64,000 nt of DNA from contig NZ_AP026968.1 of NCBI RefSeq assembly GCF_037076355.1, positions 2,124,501-2,188,500 of the forward strand, given 5' to 3'. The stretch's first letter is position 1; every line of letters starts with the position of its first letter. Below, in pieces: positions 1-8,566 of the stretch. Under the pieces are notes generated by a model. It saw only the letters and a program-made list of their open reading frames with translations. It was not told where the DNA came from and ran no database searches. Source of the DNA: Streptococcus parapneumoniae. GTDB taxonomy: Bacteria > Bacillota > Bacilli > Lactobacillales > Streptococcaceae. The translations under genes were made by a program, and so were the position numbers.

Positions 1-924
1 TCCAAACAGATTCCCATAAACTCTACCAGTCTTTCCTCGAATCAACTCAGCCATATCTGGATTTTTCTTTTGGGGCATAATAGAGGAACCTGTTGTAAAC
101 GTATCTGACAAGGTAATGAATTGGTACTCAAAACTACACCAATTGATCATTTCTTCGCAAAAACGGCTCATATGCATCATGAGTATGCTGGCATTGGATA
201 GAAATTCTAAGATAAAATCGCGGTCACTAACAGCATCCAAAGAATTTGTATAAGGTTGCTTAAACTCCAGCAAATCGCTAGATAATTGGCGATCAATGGG
301 GAAAGTCGTTCCTGCCAAAGCTGCCGCACCTAGAGGGCATAGGTCTGTATGCTGCTGGTTAAATTCAAAACGTTCACTGTCTCTTTGAAACATATTGTAG
401 TAAGCCATCAGGTGGTGGGCAAAACTAATAGGCTGGGCATGTTGCAGATGGGTATAGCCCGGCATGATCGTCTCCACATGATTTTCCGCCAAGTCTAATA
501 AAACACCCTTGAGATGAGTCAGCTTATCTAGGACATGACCTAGTTGCTCCTTGAGATACAAGTGCATATCTGTCGCAACTTGGTCATTTCGAGAACGAGC
601 CGTATGTAACTTCCCTGCAAGGGGACCGATTTTTTCTGTCAGCAACACTTCCATATTCATATGAATATCTTCGTTTGCAATATCAAAGTCAAGTTGGCCT
701 GCCTCTAGCTCTTCTAAAAGCTCTTTCAAGCCTGCTTGAATCTTTTCTGACTCATTCAAACTCAAAATGCCCGTCTGACCCAACATCTGAACGTGGGCTA
801 AAGAACCAATCACGTCAAATTTAGCTAATTTCTGGTCAAAAGATATACTCGCACCAAAGCGCTCTACCCAGTCTTCGACAGTACCTTCAAATCGACCACC
901 CCATAATTTTGTATTCTTAGCCAT
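1..924 (-). CDS. argH: argininosuccinate lyase, C-terminus outside window
   Basis: Last step of arginine synthesis: argininosuccinate is split to arginine and fumarate in the cytoplasm. The frame is open from an ATG at 924 to base 1, giving the first 308 residues of a protein that is normally about 460. The start [14 protein letters not shown] is the family signature, and the fumarase/aspartase-type segment with [13 protein letters not shown] and [15 protein letters not shown] is present. A GAGGTGG ribosome site precedes the ATG. It lies 28 bases after argG on the same strand, so the two are almost certainly co-transcribed. The stop codon lies beyond the left edge of the window. Confidence 0.96.
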   Translation of the reverse strand, partial: MAKNTKLWGGRFEGTVEDWVERFGASISFDQKLAKFDVIGSLAHVQMLGQTGILSLNESEKIQAGLKELLEELEAGQLDFDIANEDIHMNMEVLLTEKIGPLAGKLHTARSRNDQVATDMHLYLKEQLGHVLDKLTHLKGVLLDLAENHVETIMPGYTHLQHAQPISFAHHLMAYYNMFQRDSERFEFNQQHTDLCPLGAAALAGTTFPIDRQLSSDLLEFKQPYTNSLDAVSDRDFILEFLSNASILMMHMSRFCEEMINWCSFEYQFITLSDTFTTGSSIMPQKKNPDMAELIRGKTGRVYGNLFG

Positions 925-952
925 ATCACATCCACCTCTCTATCCAATCGCC

Positions 953-2149
953 CTATTTGGCACTTTTTTGAACCTCAGAATGAACCTTGGTTGGAAGTCC
1001 CCACAACTTAATAAAGCCAACAGCCGCATCTTGGTCAAAGGTATCTGCACTAGTATACGTCGCCAAATTTTCATCGTAAAGAGAATTTGGTGATTTCCGA
1101 GCCACGACCTGAGCGCTTCCCTTATACAGTTTGACTTTTGCAGTCCCATTGACAACTTTTTGAGTCTCTTTAATATAAGCAATCAAGGCTTGTGTAGCCG
1201 GACTAAACCACAAAGCATTATAAATGAGATTTGATAATTCATTTTCTATGATTGGTTTAAAATGAGCCACTTCTCTCACAAGCGTCAAATCCTCAATTTC
1301 CTTATGAGCTGTCAGCAGAGTCACTGCCCCTGGGCACTCATAGATTTCTCTTGATTTAATCCCAACCAAGCGATTTTCCACGTGGTCAATCCGTCCGACC
1401 CCATGTTTCCCAGATATTTCATTGAGTTTTTGAATCAAATCTGCCAATTTTAACCCTTCTCCATTGAGGGAAACTGGAACACCTTCACTAAACTCAATCT
1501 CAATGTATTCTGGCATATCTGGAGCTTGCTCTGGAGAAGTTGTGATGCCAAAGGCTTCTTCTGGAGCCTGATTCCACGGATTTTCCAAAATACCACACTC
1601 ATTGGCACGTCCCCAAAGATTTTGGTCGACAGAGTAGGGATTGTCAAGGTCAGCAGGAACAGGCACCCCATTTTCCTTGGCATAATGTATTTCTTCCTCC
1701 CGAGACCATTTCCATTCACGAACTGGAGCAATCACTTTTAAATTGGGATCCAAGGCTGCAATCGATACTTCAAAACGTACTTGGTCATTCCCCTTACCTG
1801 TACAACCATGAGCAATTGTAGTCGCTCCTGTCTGATGCGCTATTTCAACCAATTTTTTAGAAATAAGAGGGCGGCTCAAGGCAGATACCAAGGGATACTT
1901 TTGTTCATAATAGGCATGTGACTGAAGAGCCACTAGCACATAATCTGTAGCAAATTCGTCCTTAACATCAATGACATGAGATTCGACTGCTCCAACCTGG
2001 AGAGCCTTATCATGGATGAAATCCAAGTCTTTCCCTTCACCCACATCCATACAAACTGCAACAACATCATAGTCTTTCTTTAACCAGGTAATAGCAACTG
2101 ATGTGTCTAAACCGCCAGAATAGGCCAAAACTACTTTTTCTTTACTCAT
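953..2149 (-). CDS. argG: argininosuccinate synthase
   Basis: Joins citrulline and aspartate with ATP to form argininosuccinate, the substrate of the adjacent ArgH. The protein is 398 aa, the normal family length. The N-terminal PP-loop [15 protein letters not shown] binds ATP, and the [16 protein letters not shown] and YECPGA segments are typical of the class. The reading frame continues 17 codons upstream, but the ATG at 2149 is chosen because it has the GAAGGA ribosome site and begins with the conserved [13 protein letters not shown]. It starts 16 bases after the amino-acid-binding lipoprotein gene, so all three probably form one arginine-related operon. Confidence 0.97.
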   Translation of the reverse strand: MSKEKVVLAYSGGLDTSVAITWLKKDYDVVAVCMDVGEGKDLDFIHDKALQVGAVESHVIDVKDEFATDYVLVALQSHAYYEQKYPLVSALSRPLISKKLVEIAHQTGATTIAHGCTGKGNDQVRFEVSIAALDPNLKVIAPVREWKWSREEEIHYAKENGVPVPADLDNPYSVDQNLWGRANECGILENPWNQAPEEAFGITTSPEQAPDMPEYIEIEFSEGVPVSLNGEGLKLADLIQKLNEISGKHGVGRIDHVENRLVGIKSREIYECPGAVTLLTAHKEIEDLTLVREVAHFKPIIENELSNLIYNALWFSPATQALIAYIKETQKVVNGTAKVKLYKGSAQVVARKSPNSLYDENLATYTSADTFDQDAAVGFIKLWGLPTKVHSEVQKSAK

Positions 2150-2165
2150 GTTCTTTTCCTTCTTT

Positions 2166-2972
2166 CTATTTTTCAATGGACGCTTTAAAGGCATCCTCAA
2201 TGAGTTTGTCTAATTCTCCAGACTCCTTCAACTTTTGAATGATTTTATCGACTGCCTCTTTCAATTCCTTGCTATCTTTTTTCATGGCGACCGCATAAGA
2301 ATCATCTTGCTCTTTTTCAAAATTGAGGTCTGCGATTGCTAAATCAGAATTATTTTCCACAAATCCCTTGGCAACAGGTTCTTCAAAGATAACGGCATCC
2401 ACTTGTCCTGATTTTAAATCTGTAATTAAATTCCCATTTTTAGGCAGAGATACGAGGGAAGAATTTTGTAGCAAATCTTTCGCCATCGTCTCTTGAATCG
2501 AACCTTTCTGCGCTCCGACCTTTTTCTGCGCTAAGTCGTTGACAGACTGATAAGTAGCCAAGTCAGATTTTTTGACAATGAGCTTATTTTTTGAAGTATA
2601 GTAGGGAGTTGAAAAATCGAACACCTTGCTCCGTTCATCTGTCTTAGAAACACCAGATATGGCAAGATCGGCTTTTCCTGATTGAACACTAGCCAGTACA
2701 TTGTCAAAACTCATGGGAGATAGTTCCAATTCGACACCTAGTTCTGTTGCGATAGCCTTGGCTAATTCGATATCTGAACCCATAATCTGATTTTTCCCAT
2801 CAACCACTTTTTGGTATTCAAATGGAGCAAAATCTGGATTGAGAGCTACAACCAATTTTCCTTTGGACTTGATAGCTTCAATTCCAGCCGATTGATTGTT
2901 ACTACAAGCAAATAGTAGGGGGAGCATCACTAAACCAAACATCGTCATCAACACCTTCTTCATCTTATTCAT
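2166..2972 (-). CDS. amino-acid ABC transporter substrate-binding lipoprotein
   Basis: Extracellular solute-binding protein of family 3 (SBP_bac_3), 268 aa, which should capture a polar or basic amino acid for an ABC importer. The N-terminus is a lipoprotein signal with hydrophobic stretch and lipobox LFAC, giving a lipid-anchored Cys near residue 22. The [15 protein letters not shown] and FDVSG-like [15 protein letters not shown] blocks are typical of the family. The ATG at 2972 follows a strong AGGAGG; 25 further upstream codons are open but lack a site. No permease or ATPase gene is next to it, so it probably feeds a transporter encoded elsewhere. Location ahead of argGH suggests arginine or a precursor as ligand, which is inference. 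Confidence 0.9.
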   Translation of the reverse strand: MNKMKKVLMTMFGLVMLPLLFACSNNQSAGIEAIKSKGKLVVALNPDFAPFEYQKVVDGKNQIMGSDIELAKAIATELGVELELSPMSFDNVLASVQSGKADLAISGVSKTDERSKVFDFSTPYYTSKNKLIVKKSDLATYQSVNDLAQKKVGAQKGSIQETMAKDLLQNSSLVSLPKNGNLITDLKSGQVDAVIFEEPVAKGFVENNSDLAIADLNFEKEQDDSYAVAMKKDSKELKEAVDKIIQKLKESGELDKLIEDAFKASIEK

Positions 2973-3012
2973 AACAAAACCTCCTTTATGTTTATTCCTT
3001 TTGATTGTATAA

Positions 3013-3041
3013 ATAATACACCCATCTTCATTCTTTGTCAA
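3013..3041 (-). promoter_or_regulatory. sigma-A promoter of the binding protein-argGH operon
   Basis: On the minus strand TTGACA (3036-3041) and TATTAT (3013-3018) are separated by 17 bases and sit about 45 bases ahead of the lipoprotein ATG. This is a near-consensus housekeeping promoter. Confidence 0.75.
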
Positions 3042-3044
3042 GCC

Positions 3045-3067
3045 CAAATTGAATTTTTTTCAATTTG
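3045..3067. promoter_or_regulatory. perfect 9-bp inverted repeat upstream of the arg promoter
   Basis: CAAATTGAA and TTCAATTTG are separated by five T residues, immediately upstream of the -35 box of the argGH operon. The position suits a regulator site (an ArgR or CodY site would be plausible), but the match to either consensus is only partial, so the regulator is not assigned. Confidence 0.45.
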
Positions 3068-3069
3068 AA

Positions 3070-3112
3070 ACAAAAAAACCTAGAAATACTACATAAAAAT
3101 GTCATTCCTAGG
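3070..3112 (-). terminator. Rho-independent terminator of the bacteriocin ABC operon
   Basis: Minus-strand stem with CCTAGGAAT and ATTTCTAGG arms followed by seven T residues, about 65 bases after the stop of the ABC ATPase gene. It isolates the bacteriocin operon from argGH. Confidence 0.7.
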
Positions 3113-3177
3113 CGTATTTATGCTATTTCTCTCTGGAAAGTATGAGTATTCAGTCAGTCAAAAGAAGCCGAACGAAC

Positions 3178-3819
3178 TCATTTCCCCTCGCCCAATTCAA
3201 TGATACGATGACATTGTTGGGCTACATAAGCATCGTGGGTCACAATAATAACTGTTTTCCCCTCGCGATTCATCTCTAAGAGAAACTTCAAGACCAAATC
3301 TCTATTTTCAGGATCCAGCGAACCTGTAGGTTCATCGGCTAAAATCAGCTGGCTGGGTTTTAAGATGGCTCTAGCAACTGCAATTCGTTGTTGCTCCCCA
3401 CCAGACAACTCGGAAACCTTTTGATGCAAAGTAGCTGACAAACCTACTCTCTCTAAAATCTCTTCCACCTTTTTGAGTTTGTCTTTCTTGGACAATTTCA
3501 CATATTTCAGCGCCAGCATAAGATTGTACTCGACCGTTTCATCATCAATCAGGGCAAAATTTTGAAACAGATAAGAGATATGTTCACGAATTATTGTTTG
3601 TGATTTAGCAGAATTGACTGCTAGATTTTTCTGACCAAAAATCTCATACCGTCCGCCATAATCACCATCTATCAAACCTAATAAATTTAACAAGGTCGAC
3701 TTACCACTACCACTCTTGCCAACAATGGCTACCAAATCTCCCTGATCAATCCTGAGAGATAAGTTATCCAAAATCACTTTTCCTCCAATGGTTTTGGTAA
3801 TATTTTTCAACTCAATCAT
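3178..3819 (-). CDS. ABC transporter ATP-binding protein of the lactococcin-972-type bacteriocin cluster
   Basis: Cytoplasmic ATPase of 213 aa that should energise the large membrane protein encoded just upstream, either to export the bacteriocin or to protect the producer. Walker A GKSGSGKS is near residue 34, the Q-loop YLFQN near 84, the signature LSGGEQQR near 138 and Walker B LILADEPTGSLD near 158, followed by the H-loop VTHD. This MacB/LolD-like layout is complete. Its ATG overlaps the stop of the membrane gene by four bases (ATGA), so translation is probably coupled. The family is regularly found behind lactococcin 972-like genes. Confidence 0.9.
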   Translation of the reverse strand: MIELKNITKTIGGKVILDNLSLRIDQGDLVAIVGKSGSGKSTLLNLLGLIDGDYGGRYEIFGQKNLAVNSAKSQTIIREHISYLFQNFALIDDETVEYNLMLALKYVKLSKKDKLKKVEEILERVGLSATLHQKVSELSGGEQQRIAVARAILKPSQLILADEPTGSLDPENRDLVLKFLLEMNREGKTVIIVTHDAYVAQQCHRIIELGEGK

Positions 3820-5924
3820 AAGATGCCCCCTTTCAATAACTCTACTAGACTTCTTTTCTCCATCCTAGAAGCCAAGCCTAGCACAAATAGTATATCCAAA
3901 CATGTAAAACCTGCAAAAAGTAGGAGTGGCAAGAGCGCATGGGCAAAGAAAATCAAGACTAGAAGAGGCAGACTATAGCCCAGCAAGAGCAGAACGAGGA
4001 GAGGGCGGTAGCGATCGACCAGTTTCCACCCCATAAACTTCTTGGTAATGATATCCCTGCGCTTCAACAAGAAAGTAGTAACGAGTAAAAAGTAGGAAAT
4101 CATCATGCTAAGGAGACCAAACAAAGCAAAGAGTAGGTTAAAATTCCGAACAGCATCTCTATAAGAATCCACTTTCTCTTGTTGAATGGCTTGAATCGAT
4201 GAAAATTTTAAATAATTTCCATCTGACAATTTCTCAACTAACTCTGTAATCTCTTTTTGATGTTGAACCGTATTTTCAATTTTAATCGGATTATTTAAGC
4301 CAGTTGTTGACAGGGAGGCTTTCTCATCCCACATCATATCAGAATCATTGACCAAGCTAATAATTGGATTGGAGAGATTTTCCTTTCGCTTATCACTATA
4401 TGGGAAAAATGACCAATCTCCTTCATAATAGGCAATCTCGACATCCATCTCCTCTATCGTTCGTTTTTGCTGCTCTTCATACTTCATCGAATGAAAGGCA
4501 ATTAACTTCCCCAAGAGCTGATTTTTATCTTCTTCACCTTTCGTACTTGCTGGCATCAAAATAACTTTTTTAATACCGGTATCTGGTAGCTTGAATCCCT
4601 TGCTCTTTAGAAAATTGCGATTGGCATAGTAAACATCCACCGTATCTGTTAACTGATATTGCTGAATCTGTTCTGATTGGACAAAATTTTTTACAGGAAG
4701 ACTGCTACTCTGCACATAGCCCGCCTGCGTTTTTTCTACCAAATCCTGATAAAATCGATAGAAATAATCTGTAGATTTCCCTGACCCTGCTAGCTCTTCT
4801 TGCCACAGATTATCATTGAGTTTGAAGGTTTCTAAGGTCAGGTAATTACCTTGACTTACCCACTGTTGCTGATAAGCAAGTTCTTTGTTTTCTTGTTCTA
4901 AACTTCTGCCCACCCCAATCAGTAAGGCCGTCAGTAAAATAGTTGTCCCTATTTTCATCACATAATTGAAGATAAGACCAAATTTGAAAGATGAAAAACC
5001 TTTCAGCAGAGAGCTGATTGTCATTTTTTGGATTAAGAGGTAAGTCAACCAACTGATAAAGAGATAAAGCTGCAACAGCAAAAAATGAGACAACCACAGC
5101 ATAGGAAACAAATCTTTTGGCTTATAATCAAGCAAGAAAAACACGCCTAGATTGATCACAAGAGCCCCACCTAGGAGGAGGTAAAGGTTGCCTTTTACAA
5201 CATCAGCTAAAACAGCCCTATCTTGAAAACCAAGTAATTTTTGTACCCCAACTCTTTTCATCTCCATCATCGGTTGATACACTGTCACTAACACAAGAAG
5301 CAAAATAGCCAAGACAAAAACAATGGCAGATAAAAGCAAATCTCGATTTATGACTTCCACTGCACTTTTGTAGGTCGGCTCTAGCAAGGTAGCCTGGTCT
5401 ATCTTGAAAAAATCGCTCCATTTCTGTACAATCCTATCCTTGTCCATCTCTTGTGTAGAAGTTATCGTATAGCGACCATTTAAACTACGAGATGTATCCT
5501 TGATATAGGTTTGAAAAGTCATAAGCTGAATAGGTTTGGCTTTTAGAAAGGTCGGAATCGTACCAAGTTTATTGGAAATTTCTTTATTACTATAGACTCC
5601 TTCACCATCTGTGGTAAAATCAAGAGAAGAAATCCCAAACTCTTGGTAGGGGAAGGTATCTTTATCAAAAACACCAGACTTGATTACCTCATCACCACTG
5701 TCTGTTTTGATGATGGAGACTTTATACTCCTTTGATACATCCTCAAAAAATCGAAGAACAGACGCTGCAGGTTCGTTAATATCTTTCAAATACAAATCCA
5801 AAGAATCTACAGTCTTTCCCATTTCTTGAATCCGAACCACTTCTCGTGTATAGTTTACATTAAAAACAAAAAAAGTGGTACACAGAAGCAGGAGTAACAT
5901 ACAGAAATTACTGATTTTTTTCAT
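3816..5924 (-). CDS. bacteriocin-associated integral membrane protein (putative immunity/export permease)
   Basis: A 702-aa polytopic membrane protein resembling the bacteriocin-associated seven-helix putative immunity family that accompanies lactococcin 972-like peptides. There is one N-terminal helix (about residues 5-25), a long extracellular domain, a cluster of helices around residues 195-330, a second extracellular domain, and three or four helices in the last 110 residues. This is an FtsX-like permease plan. The ATG at 5924 has GGAGG in front; the open frame extends 11 more codons without a site. It is 51 bases downstream of the bacteriocin gene and overlaps the ATPase gene, giving a three-gene bacteriocin operon. 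Whether it exports or confers immunity cannot be told from sequence. Confidence 0.85.
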   Translation of the reverse strand: MKKISNFCMLLLLLCTTFFVFNVNYTREVVRIQEMGKTVDSLDLYLKDINEPAASVLRFFEDVSKEYKVSIIKTDSGDEVIKSGVFDKDTFPYQEFGISSLDFTTDGEGVYSNKEISNKLGTIPTFLKAKPIQLMTFQTYIKDTSRSLNGRYTITSTQEMDKDRIVQKWSDFFKIDQATLLEPTYKSAVEVINRDLLLSAIVFVLAILLLVLVTVYQPMMEMKRVGVQKLLGFQDRAVLADVVKGNLYLLLGGALVINLGVFFLLDYKPKDLFPMLWLSHFLLLQLYLFISWLTYLLIQKMTISSLLKGFSSFKFGLIFNYVMKIGTTILLTALLIGVGRSLEQENKELAYQQQWVSQGNYLTLETFKLNDNLWQEELAGSGKSTDYFYRFYQDLVEKTQAGYVQSSSLPVKNFVQSEQIQQYQLTDTVDVYYANRNFLKSKGFKLPDTGIKKVILMPASTKGEEDKNQLLGKLIAFHSMKYEEQQKRTIEEMDVEIAYYEGDWSFFPYSDKRKENLSNPIISLVNDSDMMWDEKASLSTTGLNNPIKIENTVQHQKEITELVEKLSDGNYLKFSSIQAIQQEKVDSYRDAVRNFNLLFALFGLLSMMISYFLLVTTFLLKRRDIITKKFMGWKLVDRYRPLLVLLLLGYSLPLLVLIFFAHALLPLLLFAGFTCLDILFVLGLASRMEKRSLVELLKGGIL

Positions 5925-5975
5925 AAAAGTGCCTCCACTACAGTTTTCCCCCTCCAAATAGGAGAGGGAAGAATT

Positions 5976-6263
5976 TTACTCAAATCCATAGAAATATTCC
6001 ATTCCTGTTGGCGGAATCTTGGTGAGGGAAGCTCTAGCCCATGCCTCAGGTTTTGCATAATCCTTAGAGAATTTATTTCCATCTTTAACAGTTGCTGTAT
6101 GATATCGAGTAGAATGTAAATAATCAGAATATCCAAAAGTTCCTGTCCAACCTACTCCATAGTTCCATTGACCACCCTCAACCCATACTGCTAAAGCATT
6201 TGTAGTAGCAAGTATACCACATACCATTAAAGATGCAACACCAATTTTAACTAATTTTCTCAT
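5976..6263 (-). CDS. lactococcin 972-family bacteriocin precursor
   Basis: A 95-aa secreted peptide precursor. The first 25 residues form a Sec signal peptide (MRKLVKIG, then a hydrophobic core and ALA cleavage motif), leaving a mature peptide of about 70 residues beginning VWVEGGQWNYGVGW. The aromatic and glycine-rich start WxxGGxWxYG, the central YLHSTRYHTATVKDG and the C-terminal GMEYFYGFE are characteristic of the lactococcin 972 family, whose founder inhibits septum formation through lipid II. A GGAG site precedes the ATG. It lies downstream of a pheromone-like peptide gene and a divergent Rgg regulator, so production is probably quorum-controlled. Confidence 0.88.
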   Translation of the reverse strand: MRKLVKIGVASLMVCGILATTNALAVWVEGGQWNYGVGWTGTFGYSDYLHSTRYHTATVKDGNKFSKDYAKPEAWARASLTKIPPTGMEYFYGFE

Positions 6264-6286
6264 GATTTATTTCTCCTATTATCGAG

Positions 6287-6345
6287 AGCTGTTCCGTAAA
6301 AACAGCTATAGTAATTTATCAACAAGTATCGTAGTCCATTGGACT
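6287..6345 (-). other. leader between pheromone-like gene and bacteriocin: two hairpins and a possible 6-codon ORF
   Basis: Two inverted repeats lie between the short peptide gene and the bacteriocin: AGCTGTT/AACAGCT (6287-6307) and AGTCCA/TGGACT (6333-6345). On the minus strand a GGAAGGTG site is followed by ATG and five codons (MDYDTC) before TGA. The hairpins have no T-run, so they are more likely processing or attenuation structures than terminators. Function is unproven. Confidence 0.35.
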
Positions 6346-6375
6346 CACCTTCCTTTCATTTTTACAACTAGCGCA

Positions 6376-6462
6376 TTATATCGGCCATTTCCATGGGAAA
6401 ACCGTAGCAATGCTGAATAAGAAAGCAAGAAGAACTAAAAAGCGAAAAACTTTTTTATTCAT
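6376..6462 (-). CDS. short hydrophobic peptide with C-terminal Trp-X-Trp motif, candidate Rgg pheromone precursor
   Basis: A 28-codon gene below normal annotation limits. It has a near-perfect AGGAGGG ribosome site, a basic start MNKKVFRF, a hydrophobic core LVLLAFLFSIA, and a C-terminus TVFPWKWPI. This is the plan of streptococcal short hydrophobic peptides that are exported, trimmed to the last 8-12 residues, re-imported by the oligopeptide permease and bound by Rgg regulators. The W-K-W pair matches the double-tryptophan class (Trp-X-Trp) described for RtgS-type pheromones. The gene is divergent from rgg (start at 6646) and directly upstream of the bacteriocin operon. The peptide call is well supported; the signalling role is inference from context. 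Confidence 0.75.
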   Translation of the reverse strand: MNKKVFRFLVLLAFLFSIATVFPWKWPI

Positions 6463-6495
6463 ACTTTTTCCCTCCTATCTGTATTTTGTATCTAT

Positions 6496-6543
6496 AGTAT
6501 ACCTCTTCTTTATTCTATTTTAAAATTAGTTAACTTTTTTCAC
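6496..6543 (-). promoter_or_regulatory. promoter of the pheromone-bacteriocin operon with Rgg-type box
   Basis: The minus-strand -10 TATACT is at 6496-6501 with no good -35, as in activator-dependent promoters. Immediately upstream, at 6529-6543, is the 15-mer GTTAACTTTTTTCAC, repeated exactly at 6616-6630. Its centre falls near -47, a usual position for an Rgg activator. Confidence 0.6.
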
Positions 6544-6563
6544 ACATTATTTTAGTTTTCTTT

Positions 6564-6630
6564 TTTACTATTCCTGTTATTATGATACAATATTTTTAAT
6601 AGGATTTTATTATTTGTTAACTTTTTTCAC
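6564..6630 (+). promoter_or_regulatory. rgg promoter and second copy of the 15-mer
   Basis: Plus-strand -35 TTTACT (6564-6569) and -10 TACAAT (6586-6591) are 16 bases apart. The second GTTAACTTTTTTCAC copy (6616-6630) lies in the 5' untranslated leader just ahead of the ribosome site, where binding would block elongation. This suggests negative autoregulation. Confidence 0.5.
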
Positions 6631-6645
6631 GAAAAGGAGAAAATT

Positions 6646-7536
6646 ATGCGTTATGATTTCGGAAAGGTCTATAAAGAAATACGCGAGTCAAAAGGATTGA
6701 CCCAAGAAGAGGTCTGTGGAAATGTCATCTCAAGAACCAGCCTATCAAAGATTGAAAGCGGCAAGGTAACTCCCAAATATGAAAATATGGAGTTTCTTCT
6801 CCGGCAAATCAATATGAGTTTTGAAGAGTTTGACTATATCTGCCATCTCTATCAACCAAGCCAACGAACAGAAATCATGCAAACCTATCTCAATATGAGC
6901 TCAATTCTAGGGACTAGTGAACTCGAAAAACTATTTCAAAAATGCCAAAACTATCTCAAGACCCGCCACGACCTACCTATAGAAGAAATCAGGGATATGC
7001 TGGAAGTTGTTATTTATCTCCGTCAACATGGGACTGGGGAACTGTCAGATCAAGTGAAACAGACTATCAAAAATCTTTGGGAAAAAATTGAAAAACAAGA
7101 TACATGGTATGAAAGCGACCTAAAAATCCTCAATACCATCCTTTTCAGCTTTCCCATCGAACACCTCCATCTCATCACTGGAAAAATATTGCAACGCCTA
7201 GAAGTCTATAAAAACTACCAACATTTATATGACTTACGAATGGCAATCCTACTCAATCTGTCCACCATTTACTTATACCATCAAGACAAAAACATGTGTC
7301 AACAAATCTGCTATACTTTACTAGAGGATGCCAAGAAAAAGAAGCACTACGATAGGCTTGCTATCTGCTATGCCCGTATCGGGATTTGTAGGGATGACGC
7401 TAGACTTATCCAAAAAGGTTTCTCACTTCTGGAGCTGACCGAGGAAACTTCTATGCTGTCTCATCTCAAAAAAGAAGTAGAGACCTATTATCAACGGAAG
7501 GAAAGAGAAAAGGGCTTAGAAAAAACTAACTTCTAA
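6646..7536 (+). CDS. Rgg/GadR/MutR-family transcriptional regulator
   Basis: A cytoplasmic regulator of 296 aa, the standard Rgg length. Residues 1-65 form an XRE helix-turn-helix (YKEIRESKGLTQEEVCGNV, then RTSLSKIESGK), followed by an all-helical repeat domain that in this family binds short peptides. The ribosome site AAAAGGAG precedes the ATG. It is transcribed divergently from a 28-codon hydrophobic peptide gene and a lactococcin-972-type operon, the standard arrangement of an Rgg and its cognate pheromone. The identical 15-mers in front of both transcripts are probable binding sites. Expected role: activation of the bacteriocin operon when the processed peptide accumulates. Confidence 0.9.
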   Translation: MRYDFGKVYKEIRESKGLTQEEVCGNVISRTSLSKIESGKVTPKYENMEFLLRQINMSFEEFDYICHLYQPSQRTEIMQTYLNMSSILGTSELEKLFQKCQNYLKTRHDLPIEEIRDMLEVVIYLRQHGTGELSDQVKQTIKNLWEKIEKQDTWYESDLKILNTILFSFPIEHLHLITGKILQRLEVYKNYQHLYDLRMAILLNLSTIYLYHQDKNMCQQICYTLLEDAKKKKHYDRLAICYARIGICRDDARLIQKGFSLLELTEETSMLSHLKKEVETYYQRKEREKGLEKTNF

Positions 7537-7537
7537 A

Positions 7538-7605
7538 TAAAACCACACTGTAATTCCAATCTTGAATACAATCAAGTTGAAAGGAATACCCTGTGGTTTT
7601 TAAAT
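7538..7605. terminator. terminator after rgg
   Basis: AAAACCACA (from 7538) pairs with TGTGGTTTT (7592-7600), with a further AATTCC/GGAAT pair inside and a T-rich end. It should also work from the minus side. Confidence 0.65.
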
Positions 7606-7615
7606 TTTTGAAGTT

Positions 7616-7696
7616 TCATAGGTCAGTTTGTTGGATAACGTTATAAGAAAATTCAGGCTCATCAATAGAAATCTTAATCCCCCTACTACTATCTGT
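7616..7696 (-). other. possible gene remnant
   Basis: A 26-codon minus-strand open stretch with protein-like composition (ends EFSYNVIQQTDL then TGA) but no start codon or ribosome site. It may be the tail of a decayed gene. The rest of 7606-7742 shows nothing I can name. Confidence 0.15.
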
Positions 7697-7742
7697 TTAC
7701 CTCTAATATATTCTAATTTTCTTTAATCAGTGCAACCTCTTT

Positions 7743-7898
7743 TTATTTTTTACTAAATTTTAAGTAGGTGTAAATAAATCCTGCACTGATAGCCAGAGTT
7801 GTCCACCACTTAAAATCAATATGCAAAAGTGAAAAGATTAGAAAATTGATGATTAGCGAGGCTAAAATATAAATAATGATTAAAATTTTATTTTTCAT
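7743..7898 (-). CDS. small two-helix membrane protein, unannotated size
   Basis: A 51-codon gene. The sequence begins MKNKILIIIYILASLIINFL, continues through a short DFKWW turn and a second hydrophobic stretch, and ends YLKFSKK, so it should be a helical hairpin with both ends in the cytoplasm. An AAAGG ribosome site lies eight bases ahead of the ATG. No family recognised. Its place between the Rgg/bacteriocin cluster and core genes would fit a small immunity-type protein, but nothing in the sequence proves that. Confidence 0.5.
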   Translation of the reverse strand: MKNKILIIIYILASLIINFLIFSLLHIDFKWWTTLAISAGFIYTYLKFSKK

Positions 7899-7978
7899 AG
7901 GAATTGCCTTTCTGAATGGATTCTAGTATTTACAGCTTATCTGTAAAGTTTACAATAAGCCGCTAGGGCAATTGTCTA

Positions 7979-8566
7979 TCAGAATGTCCTTTTATCTGTC
8001 AATAATCCTAGAAAATCTTGTCGTTTCAAGTCTGAGAAATGTTTGGTAGAAAGACTTCCTTTTTGAAGTCCATCATCTCTAACCTGCAAATAATAGCTAT
8101 GTTGGCTTGTTTTAATTGTCAAAAAATCGCCAAATACAAAAAATTTTTTCCAGTTACGAATCTCAAATTCTTTCATCTCTGATTTTGGAATGCGGATAAG
8201 GCCTTGTCGCAAATCACGATGATGCTCACTTGTGAAAGTCATCCCATTCCCAATATTTCTTATCAGTAGTTCATCTGGAGTTACCATCACCAACGCTATT
8301 TTAGTTAAGAAAATTTCAACTGTTGGTGGTAAAATCGCCAAATCAAACCAAGGATGTAGGTAGCGATAGGCTAAGAAATAATGAGGCTCCTCACCCAATC
8401 CTAGTTGTTTATATAAGTCCTTGACCTCACTATCTAACCTCGCTTCAAAAGACACATCCGAATGCTCTTCTTCCTTCCTCTGATTAAAATAACGCATCCA
8501 GACTAGGAAACCTATAAAGACTAGGACAAATATTCCTGATAAAAGATATTTTAAATTGTAGTTCAT
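7979..8566 (-). CDS. membrane-anchored protein of unknown function
   Basis: 195 aa with one N-terminal helix (residues about 6-25: YLLSGIFVLVFIGFLVWM), then a charged linker and a soluble domain rich in beta strands (for example IALVMVTPDELLIRN and FLTIKTSQHSYYLQVRDD) that resembles a pleckstrin-like/bacterial PH fold by strand pattern only. The ATG at 8566 has AGGAGG seven bases upstream; a GTG one codon earlier lies closer to the site and is less likely. I recognise no specific family. It stands alone on the minus strand between the small membrane protein and the LysM gene. Confidence 0.7.
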   Translation of the reverse strand: MNYNLKYLLSGIFVLVFIGFLVWMRYFNQRKEEEHSDVSFEARLDSEVKDLYKQLGLGEEPHYFLAYRYLHPWFDLAILPPTVEIFLTKIALVMVTPDELLIRNIGNGMTFTSEHHRDLRQGLIRIPKSEMKEFEIRNWKKFFVFGDFLTIKTSQHSYYLQVRDDGLQKGSLSTKHFSDLKRQDFLGLLTDKRTF

